The notes under the pieces are model-generated. The model worked only from the letters and a program-made list of their open reading frames with translations. It made no database searches and had not been told where the DNA came from. Shown piece by piece: positions 39,739 through 50,135 of a stretch of 64,000 nt of DNA. Made by a program: the position numbers and the translations under genes. The stretch spans positions 209,225 to 273,224 of the forward strand of contig JAIXMN010000038.1 of the NCBI GenBank assembly GCA_025716815.1. Reading direction: 5' to 3'. The stretch is from Dichotomocladium elegans. Taxonomy: Eukaryota; Mucoromycota; Mucoromycetes; Mucorales; Lichtheimiaceae. The number at the start of each line of letters is the position of its first letter. Position 1 is the stretch's first letter.

Positions 39739-41299
39739 TGAAAACGTCACACTAGAAAATTTCAGTGCACTCCACTTTAACGTGATTTTTGTTCATTCGA
39801 TTAGACACACCTTTGCACGCTTCTCTTGCACATCTATTGAGAACGTCACACTAGAAAATTTCAGTGCACTCCACCTTAACGTGATTTTTGTTCATTCGAT
39901 TAGACACACATTTGCACGCTTCTCTTGCACATCTATTGAGAACGTCGCACTAGAAAATTTCAGTACACTCCACTTTAACGTGATTTTTGTTCATTCGATT
40001 AGAGACACCTTTGCACGCTTCTCTTGCACATCTATTGAAAACGTCGCACTAGAAAATTTCAGTACACTCCACTTTAACGTGATTTTTGTTCATTCGATTA
40101 GACACACCTTTGCACGCTTCTCTTGCACATCTATTGAGAACGTCACACTAGAAAATTTCAGTGCACTCCACCTTAACGTGATTTTTGTTCATTCGATTAG
40201 ACACACATTTGCACGCTTCTCTTGCACATCTATTGAGAACGTCGCACTAGAAAATTTCAGTACACTCCACTTTAACGTGATTTTTGTTCATTCGATTAGA
40301 GACACCTTTGCACGCTTCTCTTGCACATCTATTGAAAACGTCGCACTAGAAAATTTCAGTACACTCCACTTTAACGTGATTTTTGTTCATTCGATTAGAG
40401 ACACCTTTGCACGCTTCTCTTGCACATCTATTGAGAACGTCACACTAGAAAATTTCAGTGCACTCCACTTTAACGTGATTTTTGTTTATTCAATTAGACA
40501 CACCTTTGCACGCTTCTCTTGCACATCTATTGAGAACGTCACACTAGAAAATTTCAGTGCACTCCACTTTAACGTGATTTTTGTTCATTTGATTAGACAC
40601 ACATTTGCACGCTTCTCTTGCACATCTATTGAGAACGTCGCACTAGAAAATTTCAGTACACTCCACTTTAACGTGATTTTTGTTCATTCGATTAGACACA
40701 CCTTTGCACGCTTCTCTTGCACATCTATTGAGAACGTCACACTAGAAAATTTCAGTGCACTCCACCTTAACGTGATTTTTGTTCATTCGATTAGACACAC
40801 ATTTGCACACTTCTCTTGCACATCTATTGAAAACGTCGCACTAGAAAACTCCAAGGCACTCCACTTTAACGTGATCTTTGCACATTCGATTAAATAGATC
40901 TTTACACACTTCCCTTACACATCTATTGTAACGTTATGCTAGAAACTTTCAGTGAACTCCACTTTAACGTGATTTTTGTTCATTCGATTAGACACACATT
41001 TGCACGCTTCTCTTGCACATCTATTGAAAACGTCGCACTAGAAAACTCCAAGGCACTCCACTTTAACGTGATCTTTGCACATTCGATTAAATAGATCTTT
41101 ACACACTTCCCTTACACATCTATTGTAACGTTATGCTAGAAACTTTCAGTGAACTCCACTTTAACGTGATTTTTGTTCATTCAATTTAACATTTTAACGT
41201 GATCTTTGCACATTCGATTAGACACACCTTTGCAAGATACTGTTGCACATGTATTGAGAACGTCACGCAAGATAATTTCAGTGCACTGCATTTTAACTT
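39739..41299 (+). repeat. 99-bp tandem repeat array (about 16 units)
   Basis: The unit starts GAAAACGTCACACTAGAAAA and ends TTGCACATCTATT. Twelve units (39739-40900) keep a 99-bp period. Later units (to about 41299) have indels and are more diverged. Variants (GTCACAC/GTCGCAC, AGTGCAC/AGTACAC, ACACC/ACACA) recur as multi-unit blocks, indicating block duplication. Because 99 is a multiple of three and one frame lacks stops, a 421-codon frame runs through the array. I regard it as non-coding. It separates the two genes of the transposon. Confidence 0.92.
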
Positions 41300-41571
41300 G
41301 AGCTCTGTAGACTGTTTTAAATTTGTGGTTTTCTCGTAGGCAAGGTGTAATTAGAACATTTTGTTACTCGCCACTCAAAAATCGTCCAATCGGTAAATTA
41401 CCATTTGAGATTTTTTTTGGCGTTGTTGTGCTTTATTTGCAGAGAATTTTGTATGATGATGCTTTGGTTTTTTAGAATGTTCTATTCTGCTGTATCTTGC
41501 ATGTGTATATAAAACTGGATGGACATAATATTGAGAAGTTAGTACTATATACGTTTTGATACTACATCACA

Positions 41572-42024
41572 ATGAACAACATTGATTACATGGATGTCTT
41601 TGGTCCCATTGTAGAGGATGAAGAAATGGACTACAACGCTACTGTACCCCCGAAACTGGCGTCAAAGGAAGGGCCTTTTGGGACGAGCTACGTTGCGGTT
41701 AGGTGCGATCAAGAAACGGGGAATGCAAGAAAAAATCCGAAAAGCGGGGTCAAAAAGAGCAAGGGACGAAAGAAGTATAGCCCAGACGACATGAAGAAGG
41801 TACTCTATGGATATTTTTTCCAAGGGCTGTCATACAGATCTTCGGGTGGGCTCGTTGGTATGCCAGGATCTACCGCAGCTGTGCTTATAAGGACATACAA
41901 GCCACATATTACATTGCGTGTCCCAAGAGTACCTGTCAAACGTAATACAGGATTGACTGTTACCAAGATAAATCCAGTTATTTTGTCTGAGCTCCAGGAA
42001 AGCTCGAGTAACACTTTTAAATAA
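41572..42024 (+). CDS. Helix-turn-helix-only protein carried by the DD34E transposon
   Basis: This is a 150-residue single-exon frame. The N-terminus is acidic (DVFGPIVEDEEMDY), a basic patch follows (KSGVKKSKGRKKYS, about 61-76), then a helix-turn-helix-like region (about 76-110, DMKKVLYGYFFQGLSYRSS). This order resembles the first 140 residues of the transposase in the same element, but there are no catalytic acidic blocks. A TATATAAAA motif lies near 41506, about 65 bp upstream of the ATG, which supports real expression. By analogy with transposons that encode a DNA-binding-only partner it may be an accessory or repressor protein. That role is inference. I do not recognise the family. Confidence 0.6.
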   Translation: MNNIDYMDVFGPIVEDEEMDYNATVPPKLASKEGPFGTSYVAVRCDQETGNARKNPKSGVKKSKGRKKYSPDDMKKVLYGYFFQGLSYRSSGGLVGMPGSTAAVLIRTYKPHITLRVPRVPVKRNTGLTVTKINPVILSELQESSSNTFK

Positions 42025-42348
42025 AAATTAGGCTTATGCCACCTGCATACTCTTTTGGAAGACTTTCGGTGATACAATAAATGGCACTTTCTGGCATGCA
42101 CTGTATTTATTCAGATATATCCTGAATTAATGGCACGATTAATGTATGCAGACAGTTGGGATGTTTCGAACTTTATAATGCATTCTTCCTATAATGAGTG
42201 GATAAGGCTCTTGACATAACTATCGCAAAATATGTCAATGGTAGTCTTCAATATATAACGCAAAAATGATGAGCTGGAATATGATAAGTAATTAGAAACA
42301 TTCGCGCATTGCGCGAAATGCAGTAGAATGATGGAAGGAAGCAAGAGT

Positions 42349-42624
42349 CCAGCAAACAATTGCAAGTTTTGCTAGAATGTAAAACCACAACGTAAATTGC
42401 AGTGCATTGAGAAAACGCAATAAAAGAAATGTAGAATGACGTGAGGCCAGAGCGCATTAGGACGAACAGAAGAATGCTAAAGCAGCAGAGCGCAAAAGAG
42501 CGGAGTAAATCAGCGTAATACAAAACAAATGGTGCGCAACCTCTATTGGGGCTGAACTGCAAAAGCAACCAGTTTAAAGTGCAAAATCATTTTCAGAGAG
42601 CGCAAAATGGGAGGAGAAATCCAG
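42349..42624 (-). repeat. DD34E transposon right TIR
   Basis: It is the inverted copy of 37647-37922, ending GGAGAAATCCAG, then TATA. Confidence 0.92.
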
Positions 42625-43028
42625 TATATGACACAAACAAGCTTTTTTGGCACTTGTCCCCATATTGGCTTGGCAGCTCTATCTATTAATAGGAAGTTTT
42701 CATTAAGCACCTTAAACCCAACATGATCATTCCTCAGAACTAGCCTTCAGCTTCTTTCGCCCATCTGTTGACTGAGCCCCTCCGCTATGCTATGTGTCAG
42801 TCACCTCCTGCACTTCAGAGAATTCGGCTAGCTGGGGGGTAAACCCCCCTAGACCCCCCACTGAATCCCTTGGAAAAAGCTAGAGATGAATTTCGATTTG
42901 AGTCTGTCATGAAAGAATAACAATATACTTTATTGCTGAAAAAAGCATAATGGAATGGAGAAAATCATAGAGCATAAGTTAAAGGAGTGTATACATGTAT
43001 CTGTGCATAAATGACATAATGGCGCTAA
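42625..43028 (-). other. Helitron 2 3' region with candidate terminal hairpin
   Basis: There is no gene. On the minus strand GGGGGG-TTTA-CCCCCC (42849-42834) is followed after two bases by CTAG (42831-42828). Helitrons end in a short hairpin followed by CTRR, so this may be the 3' terminus. The next base is not T as usually expected, and the spacer is short. An AATAAA lies near 42925 on the minus strand, after the helicase stop. Confidence 0.4.
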
Positions 43029-44565
43029 TCATCGGCGTAGCAGGACTTCAGGATAGACGACGTGGGGCGTTGTATGGATGTCAGTGCTCCCATCCATAGG
43101 AACGGAAATATGCCGGTTGCCTGGGCCCATGGTGCGCGAGAGAGCTACGTATAGTTGCCCATGAGCAAACACTGGCTCATGGAGACGAAGACCAATACGC
43201 GATAATGTCTGTCCTTGAGCCTTGTGGATGGTCATGGCAAATGCAGGGCGGACTGGGAATTGGCGGCAGCAGAGAATAAAAGGCAGCTCACCTTCATTGG
43301 AAGACAACGGAATCCTTGGAAGAAAGAGCTCTGGGCCATTGTTGCTTTGCGCTAAGAGCCTGACGCCAACGCAATTGTCCAGAAGCCTTGTGACAAAGAG
43401 CTTAGTCCCATTGCAAAGCCCTGCATCTGAGTCGAGGTTGTGCAATAGAACCAGTGGCATCCCGACTTTGAGTGGCAGACGATGTGGAGGAATACCTGGA
43501 CAGTCAAGGGAATTGAGGAACTCAGGGGGGAAATCTCCTGTGGCAGCAGCTGGACCGTCACCATCCAGGATGTGGTCATTTGAATTATAATGTACAGCTT
43601 CGCCTGGGAAGATTTCGAATGCCTGCTGGTTGATCGCATTCACGTCGGAGTTCTTGGCGGCAAGGATGGCACCGTCGCGGAACTGATCGGGCTGTGGATT
43701 TGCTATGCGAATGTCAGGATAAATAGCAAGGATTAAATACATGCTATTGTTGGTCCAAATGAGCCATTCTGAAGGGATCTGAATGCTCTGATCATGTGGT
43801 GGTCGGCTGTCACCGATGGCAAGGAGGAAATCAGCAAAGTTAGCAGCTCCAGGGCCAGCATTTCTTATGCGCATGTTGATTGTCAGTGGGAGGATGTGAA
43901 CATCCCTCCAAAAAGAAGCTGATTGAATTGTCCTGGTGACAATCTTGGAGCAATTTCCCTTCTTGATAATCAGAAGCAGCTGGCGAAAGTCCCCACTGAA
44001 CATGACAACATTACCACCGAAAGGAACACGTTCGCAGGTGGAGATGCAGGCACCTATGAGATCCTTGAGTGTCTTATTGACCGCCTCAAAATTGTGCTTG
44101 ATGCTTATGACAGCCTCATCCCAAATAATTACAGAAGCTTCTTTTATGAGATGGGCATGCGAACTTGTGAGGCTGATATAGCAGGTACTATTCTCGTCAG
44201 CATTCAATGGGATCTTAAAACGGCTATGCGCGGTCTGACCACTGGGGAGCAGGAGGGCAGGCAGACTGCTCACGGATAGCAGTAAAGATTGTATTGTATG
44301 CAGCTCGCTGATCGTCATTGAGTGTATTCACCAAGTTTGTGTTGATGGTGGATTGTTCATCAGCAGGGTACTCGGCAAACTCGGCGTGGGCAAGTGCGTG
44401 GACAGGCAGGACATCCTCGTAAAGGGTTGACAGATATTCCTGAGGCAAGGAGGGATAATCTGGCAGCCGATGTCCTGCGGCTTGTAACCATACGTTGACG
44501 TCGCCAAGCGTGTGCTGGTAAATCTGGTCAATGTCGGCTTGCTCCAGGACTTGTTCGTTCTGCAA
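43029..44565 (-). pseudogene. Helitron 2 helicase (PIF1-like), Walker A region deleted
   Basis: Helitron helicases unwind the donor strand behind the Rep nick. The segment begins with the pre-helicase part (TLNDDQRAAYNTIF, 44320-44340). It then jumps within a few codons, and in another frame, to ALLLPSGQTAHSRFKI-like sequence. In this family a GPGGTGKT Walker A loop and about 30 residues lie between those blocks, so the nucleotide-binding loop is deleted. The Walker B-like IIWDEA, the SGDFRQLL block, INMRI, LPLKVGMPLVLL and the C-terminal AFAMTIHKAQGQTL and LYVALSR are all present. The stop is at 43029. Confidence 0.85.
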
Positions 44566-44583
44566 CTGCTTATCCCATCTGAG

Positions 44584-45802
44584 CTAAAAGAAATAATCGT
44601 CTGCCATCCTCTCGTGGTGATTGTCCCACAACTGAAGAGGATCGGCAGGTGAGCAGTACATCAGGATGCATGTGAAAACTCTGCGTAGGGATGCTGCCGA
44701 TCTGGTGAGTGATGTCTCGGTCATGCCATGATCCCATTCCTCGTCAGACTCCAAATAACCACGTGCAAGCACTGCTGCCTCGAATGTCGGGTGGGGGCCA
44801 TCGTCACTATTAGCAAGCAGCACAGCAAAACTTGTTGGACCTGGGATATGGAGTAAGAGTAAACGAAGGCAGTGGAGAGGCATGTTAGAAAGCCCTACGG
44901 AATAGATGCGCAGTACTACATTGGCGATCTCGTTTCTAGCTCGTCGTCTCCACTGGTGGTTCTGCTAGTCCCATGTGTAATGGTAGGGAACTTCCAAGTA
45001 GCAGAGCATACAGGCGAATTCATCCTGGGCGCAGAGAGCAAAGAAGCCGAGGAGTGTTGTCCCCATTGCCGCCATTTGTCTTACAGCGTCGAACTGTTCT
45101 TGTGAAACGTCACATACTACTCTGATGGAAGATGTATCTGTAGCCATACAACTGGTGGATCATGCATGTGGAGGTCGAACTTAAGAGTACACCAGATCGC
45201 TTCAGATGGGCCAATATATCTTGGATGTTTTCGTTACCAAATTCTTAATCATGTACATCTGGGGTTTTACTAATACCTGCCATTCTGATACTGGGAGATC
45301 TCGTCGACTGGTTCTGGGTTCATGGCAGTAGCAGAAGCAATCTCAAGTTGGGCTCAGTCCATACCCTTGGTGATATATTTGCAAATGTACTTGACAGTGT
45401 GGGCGGTTGTGCAGATTTCAACATTGATGTGTGAATCATACATACTGTATGGCTGAGGTAAGGGTTGTAAGGAATCACCCAGCGATTGTCTGCCTCGCCA
45501 CGCTGTTCTCCCAAGAAGTATCCTTAGCTGGTGTTATTGCGCCTCTGATATACAGGATAGCCGTCTCTGCTGTCATGTGTCTCTGAGTAAAAGCTTTTCG
45601 GATATCCCTTCTTGCACTGTCCCGTTGCTGCACAGCATGGAAACCGGCTATAAGGTCCACATGGTCCATGGATCATTGTCGACGTGACAGTATGATACAG
45701 TTGTGGGTGAGCGACTGGGTCAGGCAATTCTGCACACACAAATTTATCATAGGCGGATGGATTCCTGGGTTGGTCCTCTTGGTGGAGAATGAATAGCATA
45801 TG
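44584..45802 (-). pseudogene. Helitron 2 Rep C-terminal part and central region
   Basis: Immediately after MULE1 the frame resumes at the end of the HUH motif (HMLFILHQEDQP) and continues as KFVCAELPDP, MIHGPCG, then CKKGYPKSF and GYPVYQRRN, all typical Helitron Rep blocks. It stops near 45524, then carries on in other frames as VPYNPYLSHT-like and EIASATAMNPEPVDEISQYQ-like stretches. The YIGPSEAIW-type region is near 45210 and a final frame of 99 residues runs from 44883 to 44584 (IPGPTSF, then FEAAVLARGYLESDEEW). At least four frame changes or stops make it non-functional. Confidence 0.78.
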
Positions 45803-46087
45803 GAAAGTGCCCTAGGCGTTTAACAGATTTCACGAAATTTTAGATCCCAGCTCTTTTTTGGGGGGTGGGATCTCACGAAGAAATTTCAAATTCAGACAAT
45901 CTAAGCCGTTGTTCACGTCATCCAATTTTTTTTTGGGGGGATCCTTATAGGTCCATGCCAAAAGCTCATAATTTGGTTCTAATCACCTCGACTTACTCAT
46001 AAGTGGTTGCGAAACTAGAAAGCAATATGCCAATAATTACCAAAATAGACAGCAAAGAACACTGAGCAAAACAAAAGCCGAAGGCCA

Positions 46088-49000
46088 TTATGCCATATGG
46101 CGGGTATATTGGTTAAAATCTCGGTATGTTCGATCTCTCAATCGCCGGTTTCGATAAGTAGAAACAGCAGCCATGTACTCCGGGATATTTCCACGAGACC
46201 ATGCGTCCTGAAAAACCTGACGCTGTGCTGGGCGCAATGCCTCGGCATATGCGTCATTGGCCTCCACCAGCTCCATTGTCAGATTGTCCGTCGCGCCGTC
46301 GATCTCATCGACTTCCGAGAGGAGCTCTGCAACTCTCGAAAGCAGCTCAGCCTTCTTTGCTCCGTACTCTGCGATTGCAGTGCATTTCTCGCTAATGCTT
46401 CTTTCCAGTTGTACTAGATGAAGCTCGTTACTTTCGATCTCCTGTTGAGGTTTAGAGTTGAGGTTTAGAGTATGTTACTGGTGAATAAAACAAATGTTCA
46501 ATAAAACTATGGGGAAAATACTTACATTTTGTAAACTGGATGACACTGGTGCTACTGGAGATACTTGTAGGTCCCTAGGAGAAATGATCGCATGCCGAGC
46601 ATTTGTTTCTAGTCCACTGCTTGGGAGTGGCGGAGGAGGAGAGGAAGAGGTTGTCGGGCCAGGTAAGGAGGAGTGAAGAGGAGAGCGGCCATCATTCTCA
46701 ATGGAGGTACTGCCTATGCTGATGCTGGTGCTGTACGGGTAAGCTCCACGCTATAGTTTCCACATTAATATCCAATATAACAGCTATCCATTTGTTGATT
46801 CTGTTTCTTACTGGTAATATGCGAACGAAAGGAGGTGTATTCTGCCGGCAGATGTACACCTCTAAAGCAGCAAATCGGCGCTGATCGTGATTGATGCAAT
46901 ATTGCTGTACAAGATGCCGGCAAAGCAGGTATCGGCTTCTACGAAATGCTTCACACCCGCAGGTCCATACATCAATCGATGTCATATGGTTGTTCACTGC
47001 TGTGGTGTTAACAGAGCGCCTCATGCACTTGCTCCACTCCTTGGCAAAAGATGTTTCCCAAGAAAGTGGAGTTCGACGTGCAATAATGCAGCTCTGGAAC
47101 TTCTCCATTGATCTGGGCACCACTCGCGAGATGATGGTATACACCAGTGCATCAAGACGAGGGCGATTCGATCGTTGGAGGAAGTTGCGCTTTAGAACTT
47201 TCCATTGTGCCTCGATCATCATCGTCGTCTTGGCAAGGGGAATCGATGTCGGTCGGCTTGCCCTCGCCATCGGTTCCACCACAATGAGGTGTACCACCGG
47301 GTATACAGGTATACCCATGCATCTGGCAGATTATTACCAACACAATATGCATAAACCTCAGAGGTACATGCTTTATGAATGGAGCTGCCATCAGCCGTTC
47401 TCGTCGAGTCTACATATATCATACAGTTATTAACCAAAATAATGGAGCTTGCTGCCCTAATACTTATTAAACAGCATCATTGTATCTTACCTCCGATCAT
47501 CGGGTGGAGATGATAATGTTTCATCATCATCTCGGCGATCGCATTTCGATGCTCTACAGAGCAGACCTGGCCACTGCGGTCCGAGAGATCTGGCAAGAAT
47601 AGCGGCGAGACAAAGTCAAACTCGGCACGTGCCTGGGTCACATCGTATGGCGGGCTAATTAGCTTTTGTTGCGCCAGTTTGAGCTTAACAGAGCAGTCCA
47701 GATGCCACAAACAGAGCCTTAGCACCTCCGTGCCCCAGACAGCTTCGATTGCATAGATCTGGGCAGCATCTTTGTCAGTGAAGAAAAAAGTTGGCATTAA
47801 TCCCTTTTGACGCAGGACAGAAAAGAAACGGCGGATAACATGCTTCTTTTCGTTCAGAGGGTAACATGCTTCTTTTCGTTCAGAGGGTAACATGCTTCTT
47901 TTCGTTCAGAGGGTCGACTTGTTCAGAATTAACGTCAAGAAGCAAGTACGCGACTGGAAAACCTGCTCCATTGATCGCCGCAACAACACCAAAGAGCTCG
48001 TACCCCAATCGGTTTGTCTTCAATGTAGAGTCAACATGAAACTCGTTGACTAGTGGTGATGAACATGCGTAGGCAAACAAAGGGACCACAAAGCCCAACG
48101 CGGATACACCAGCAGCATTGACATTAAAAATCTGTTTTTATTTATTTGATACTAGTTTTAAGTGCACAATTCCTCGGCGAACATATATCCTCAGGTACAT
48201 ATATCGGCTTTGACAACAGCAGAATAGCATATGACGCATGAGTGAGTACAACATACCTTATTAAAACCTCGAGACGCAGCTTCATCAAGGATAATTTCAC
48301 ATGATCGCATCTGGTTGTCATGGCGCCTGTACATCGCTACTGTTGCATCACACCACCAGTAATACACCTACTAACTATTTCAGCTCCATTAATCATAATA
48401 AAAAAAGAGCATACCTGAGCCTGTGTGATATGGCTTGCATCATCAGGAAATTGGGCCTTGATTTGCTCGAAGAGGGCAGTAGCATCAAGACGTCGAGCAT
48501 TATTCCAGATATACTCTCTAACTATCGTCGGAACGGAAGTATCCTCTACCGCATAACCACGATGACCGACGTCATGCTGAATATCAACCATGACCTGGTG
48601 ATTCCTGCGATCGATCTCTCCAGTGATGCGACCACTACAAGGAAAGGTTTCCATTCGTCTTGTCAAGCGCTGCCGGTTCATAACTTGCGACTGAATGCAC
48701 TGGTCTTGCGCGCAGCCAAAGTAAAAAGCAACGGCATGCTTTTTCTTCGGATTTGCTACCTTCAAGCAATAATACTTATAGCCATCAGCAGACTCGATAT
48801 GCGACATAATCAAGTTAATGATGGCATCATCGTTCATTGCACACATTTCCGCGTCCATGGCAATAACACCGTGGAACGAGTATCCGATCTCCACCTCGTC
48901 AAGGTCGCTCTCGTTGTTACTATCGCGAGATGGCAAGAGATCGACAAACATCTCGAGGGAGATCGTGGCCTCAGGTGGAGCACCTCGGTGGACATTGCTT

Positions 49001-49167
49001 TGACGTGCACGACAGTCGGCACAGGTACGGTAATACTGCGTTCTACCAACGAAATGTACTGCAAACTTATCGGAATGACAGTTCGAGCAATATCGCAGCT
49101 CGGTACTTTGAGCAATAGTAGAAACAGTGGGAGCGACTGCAGATCTATCTTGGATGGACTAAGACAT
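46088..49167 (-). pseudogene. MULE1 transposase, multi-exon, inactivated
   Basis: From an ATG at 49167 the frame has TAG at codon 3, then a zinc ribbon (RYCSNCHSDK, then RTCADCRA, about 49080-48985) and an acidic region. A DNA-binding domain leads into the MULE catalytic region (NEFHVDSTLKTNRLGYELFG, then FFTDKDAAQI, CLWHLD). A small exon at about 48270-48340 is inferred. A 26-bp triplication at 47837-47914 shifts the frame, and another shift occurs near 47300. Then come IPLAKTTMMIEAQWK and a SWIM finger (WTCGCEAF, then LCRHLVQQY, near 46900-46950). The last exon (46088-46441, after an 84-nt intron) encodes a coiled coil (ELLSRVAELLSEVDEI). Exon borders are approximate. Confidence 0.75.
47837..47914 (-). 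repeat. 26-bp tandem triplication in the MULE1 transposase
   Basis: Three perfect copies of a 26-bp unit (starting AACATGCTTCTTTTCG on the plus strand) lie in the catalytic domain. The two extra copies add 52 nt, which is not a multiple of three, and so break the frame between PLNEKKHV and IRRFFSVLRQ. Confidence 0.9.
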
Positions 49168-49419
49168 GGTTCTAAAGGATTACAAATAAATATGATTATA
49201 AAAAGGAGGAAATGTAAATAAAACAGGAAGTAAAAGATATGTGTGACGCGCTCCTGAGATTGCGGGGTATGAATCATTCCCAGTAACCCCCCAAAATATC
49301 AGATCACATGATCAGTGGCTTAGATTATCTGGATTTGAAATTGCTTCGTGAGCACCCACCCCCAAGTACGAAACGGGGTCTGAATATTTCGTGAAATCTG
49401 TTAAACGCCTAGGAATACT

Positions 49420-50135
49420 GCATATGGACATGGGGATAAACCATGCTTTTGGAATTCCACAGTTGTAATATATCCCTCAACACGGCCAAAGCATTTTGAT
49501 TCTCTGATATGCTTGATCATATGCTTCATCTTCATGTTGAAGACATGGGCGCAAAGGTCTGGGCGGTCAGAGGCAGTCTGTCCAGGAAAAAGCTCATTGG
49601 TAATCTCAGGCCACTTTGGGTTGCAGGTAAAGGTGATAAAGAGACTGGGATTGCCGCGAACATGTGTGATTGCCAGGGAGTCTTGAAGCATTGCTTCATA
49701 TATCATGGTCCTCCAGCGAAACTGGAGGGTAAGACTATAGATCGGCCAACTTGTCAAGGGACCATCCCATCACCAATACCACGATAGAGTTCACTACATA
49801 GATCGTCCTGGTTGCTGCGGAGATAATTGAGGCGGCTGCTCTCAATTCGGACATAAGTATCCACCACCATTTGTTGAAAAAGTCTGCCAAAATAATGGTG
49901 GTATGTCTTTTGGGCCCCGTCATGTACCATGAGCATATAGGCGCAATACTCATGTCGAGTGACCTCTTCAGTGTCACCAGCATTGTTCCAGCATTGCATT
50001 CTGTCATACCACCCCTGATCTCCAAATGGGAACATGAGAACATAATGGAGCAGAATGTATGTTCTGCATGGATCAGAATCTGGGTTGGTGGCACAGACTC
50101 TTTGAAAGCGTCTTGGCATTCCTGAGGCAGGGTCG
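49420..50135 (-). pseudogene. Helitron 2 Rep, N-terminal part with frameshift in the HUH motif
   Basis: This part carries the Helitron N-terminal region (YVLMFPFGDQGWYDRMQCW, then VTRHEYCAYMLMVHD, GRLFQQMVVDTYVRIE, and RLNYLRSNQDDLCSELYRGI). It continues as the Rep start (NPSLFITFTCNPKWPEI, DRPDLCAHVFNMKMK, YITTVEFQKHGLS). At the HUH site four Cs stand where three would keep the frame (about 49437-49440), so the HVH histidines fall out of register. A frame change also occurs near 49760. The 5' end (about 50135) joins Helitron 1 sequence without the upstream part of this protein. Confidence 0.8.

Larger units (their letters stand above)
37647..42624 (-). mobile_element. DD34E (Tc1/mariner/IS630-type) transposon with 276-bp TIRs
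   Basis: Two 276-bp near-perfect inverted repeats (37647-37922 and 42349-42624) end in CTGG/CCAG and are flanked by TA (TATA on both sides). TA duplication is the hallmark of Tc1/mariner. The 4978-bp element contains a spliced transposase gene, a 99-bp tandem array and a divergent second gene. The transposase reads open through three exons and the TIRs are almost identical, so it could be autonomous. It lies between a tRNA-Cys flank and the Helitron cluster. Confidence 0.92.
45803..49419 (-). mobile_element. MULE1, Mutator-like transposon inserted in Helitron 2 rep
   Basis: The duplication gcatatgga (9 bp) is at 45794-45802 and 49420-49428. The ends form an imperfect inverted repeat of about 90 bp, best from CCTAGGCGTTTAACAG inward (45809-45900 and 49320-49413). 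The outer six bases match poorly. A 9-bp duplication and a MULE transposase with SWIM finger support Mutator. The transposase gene is broken. Confidence 0.85.
42828..50135 (-). mobile_element. Helitron 2, decayed, interrupted by MULE1
   Basis: Rep (nickase) and PIF1-type helicase segments appear in the normal Helitron order on the minus strand: 50135-49420 and 45802-45100 (Rep and central), 44883-44584 (central), and 44565-43029 (helicase). It is broken by frameshifts, a deletion of the helicase Walker A region and insertion of MULE1. Its 5' end is fused to Helitron 1 near 50135. Confidence 0.82.

Noticed and set aside
39632..40897. 421-codon frame made of a 33-residue repeat, looking like a repetitive surface protein
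   Set aside because: It is the 99-bp tandem array read in a stop-free frame. It has no start context, later units drift out of frame, and codon positions show no sign of constraint.
39739..41299. CRISPR-like array
   Set aside because: Units are contiguous 99-bp tandem copies without unique spacers, in a eukaryotic transposon.
48301..49221. 306-codon plus-strand frame
   Set aside because: It runs antisense to the MULE1 transposase exons, which have recognisable zinc and catalytic blocks.
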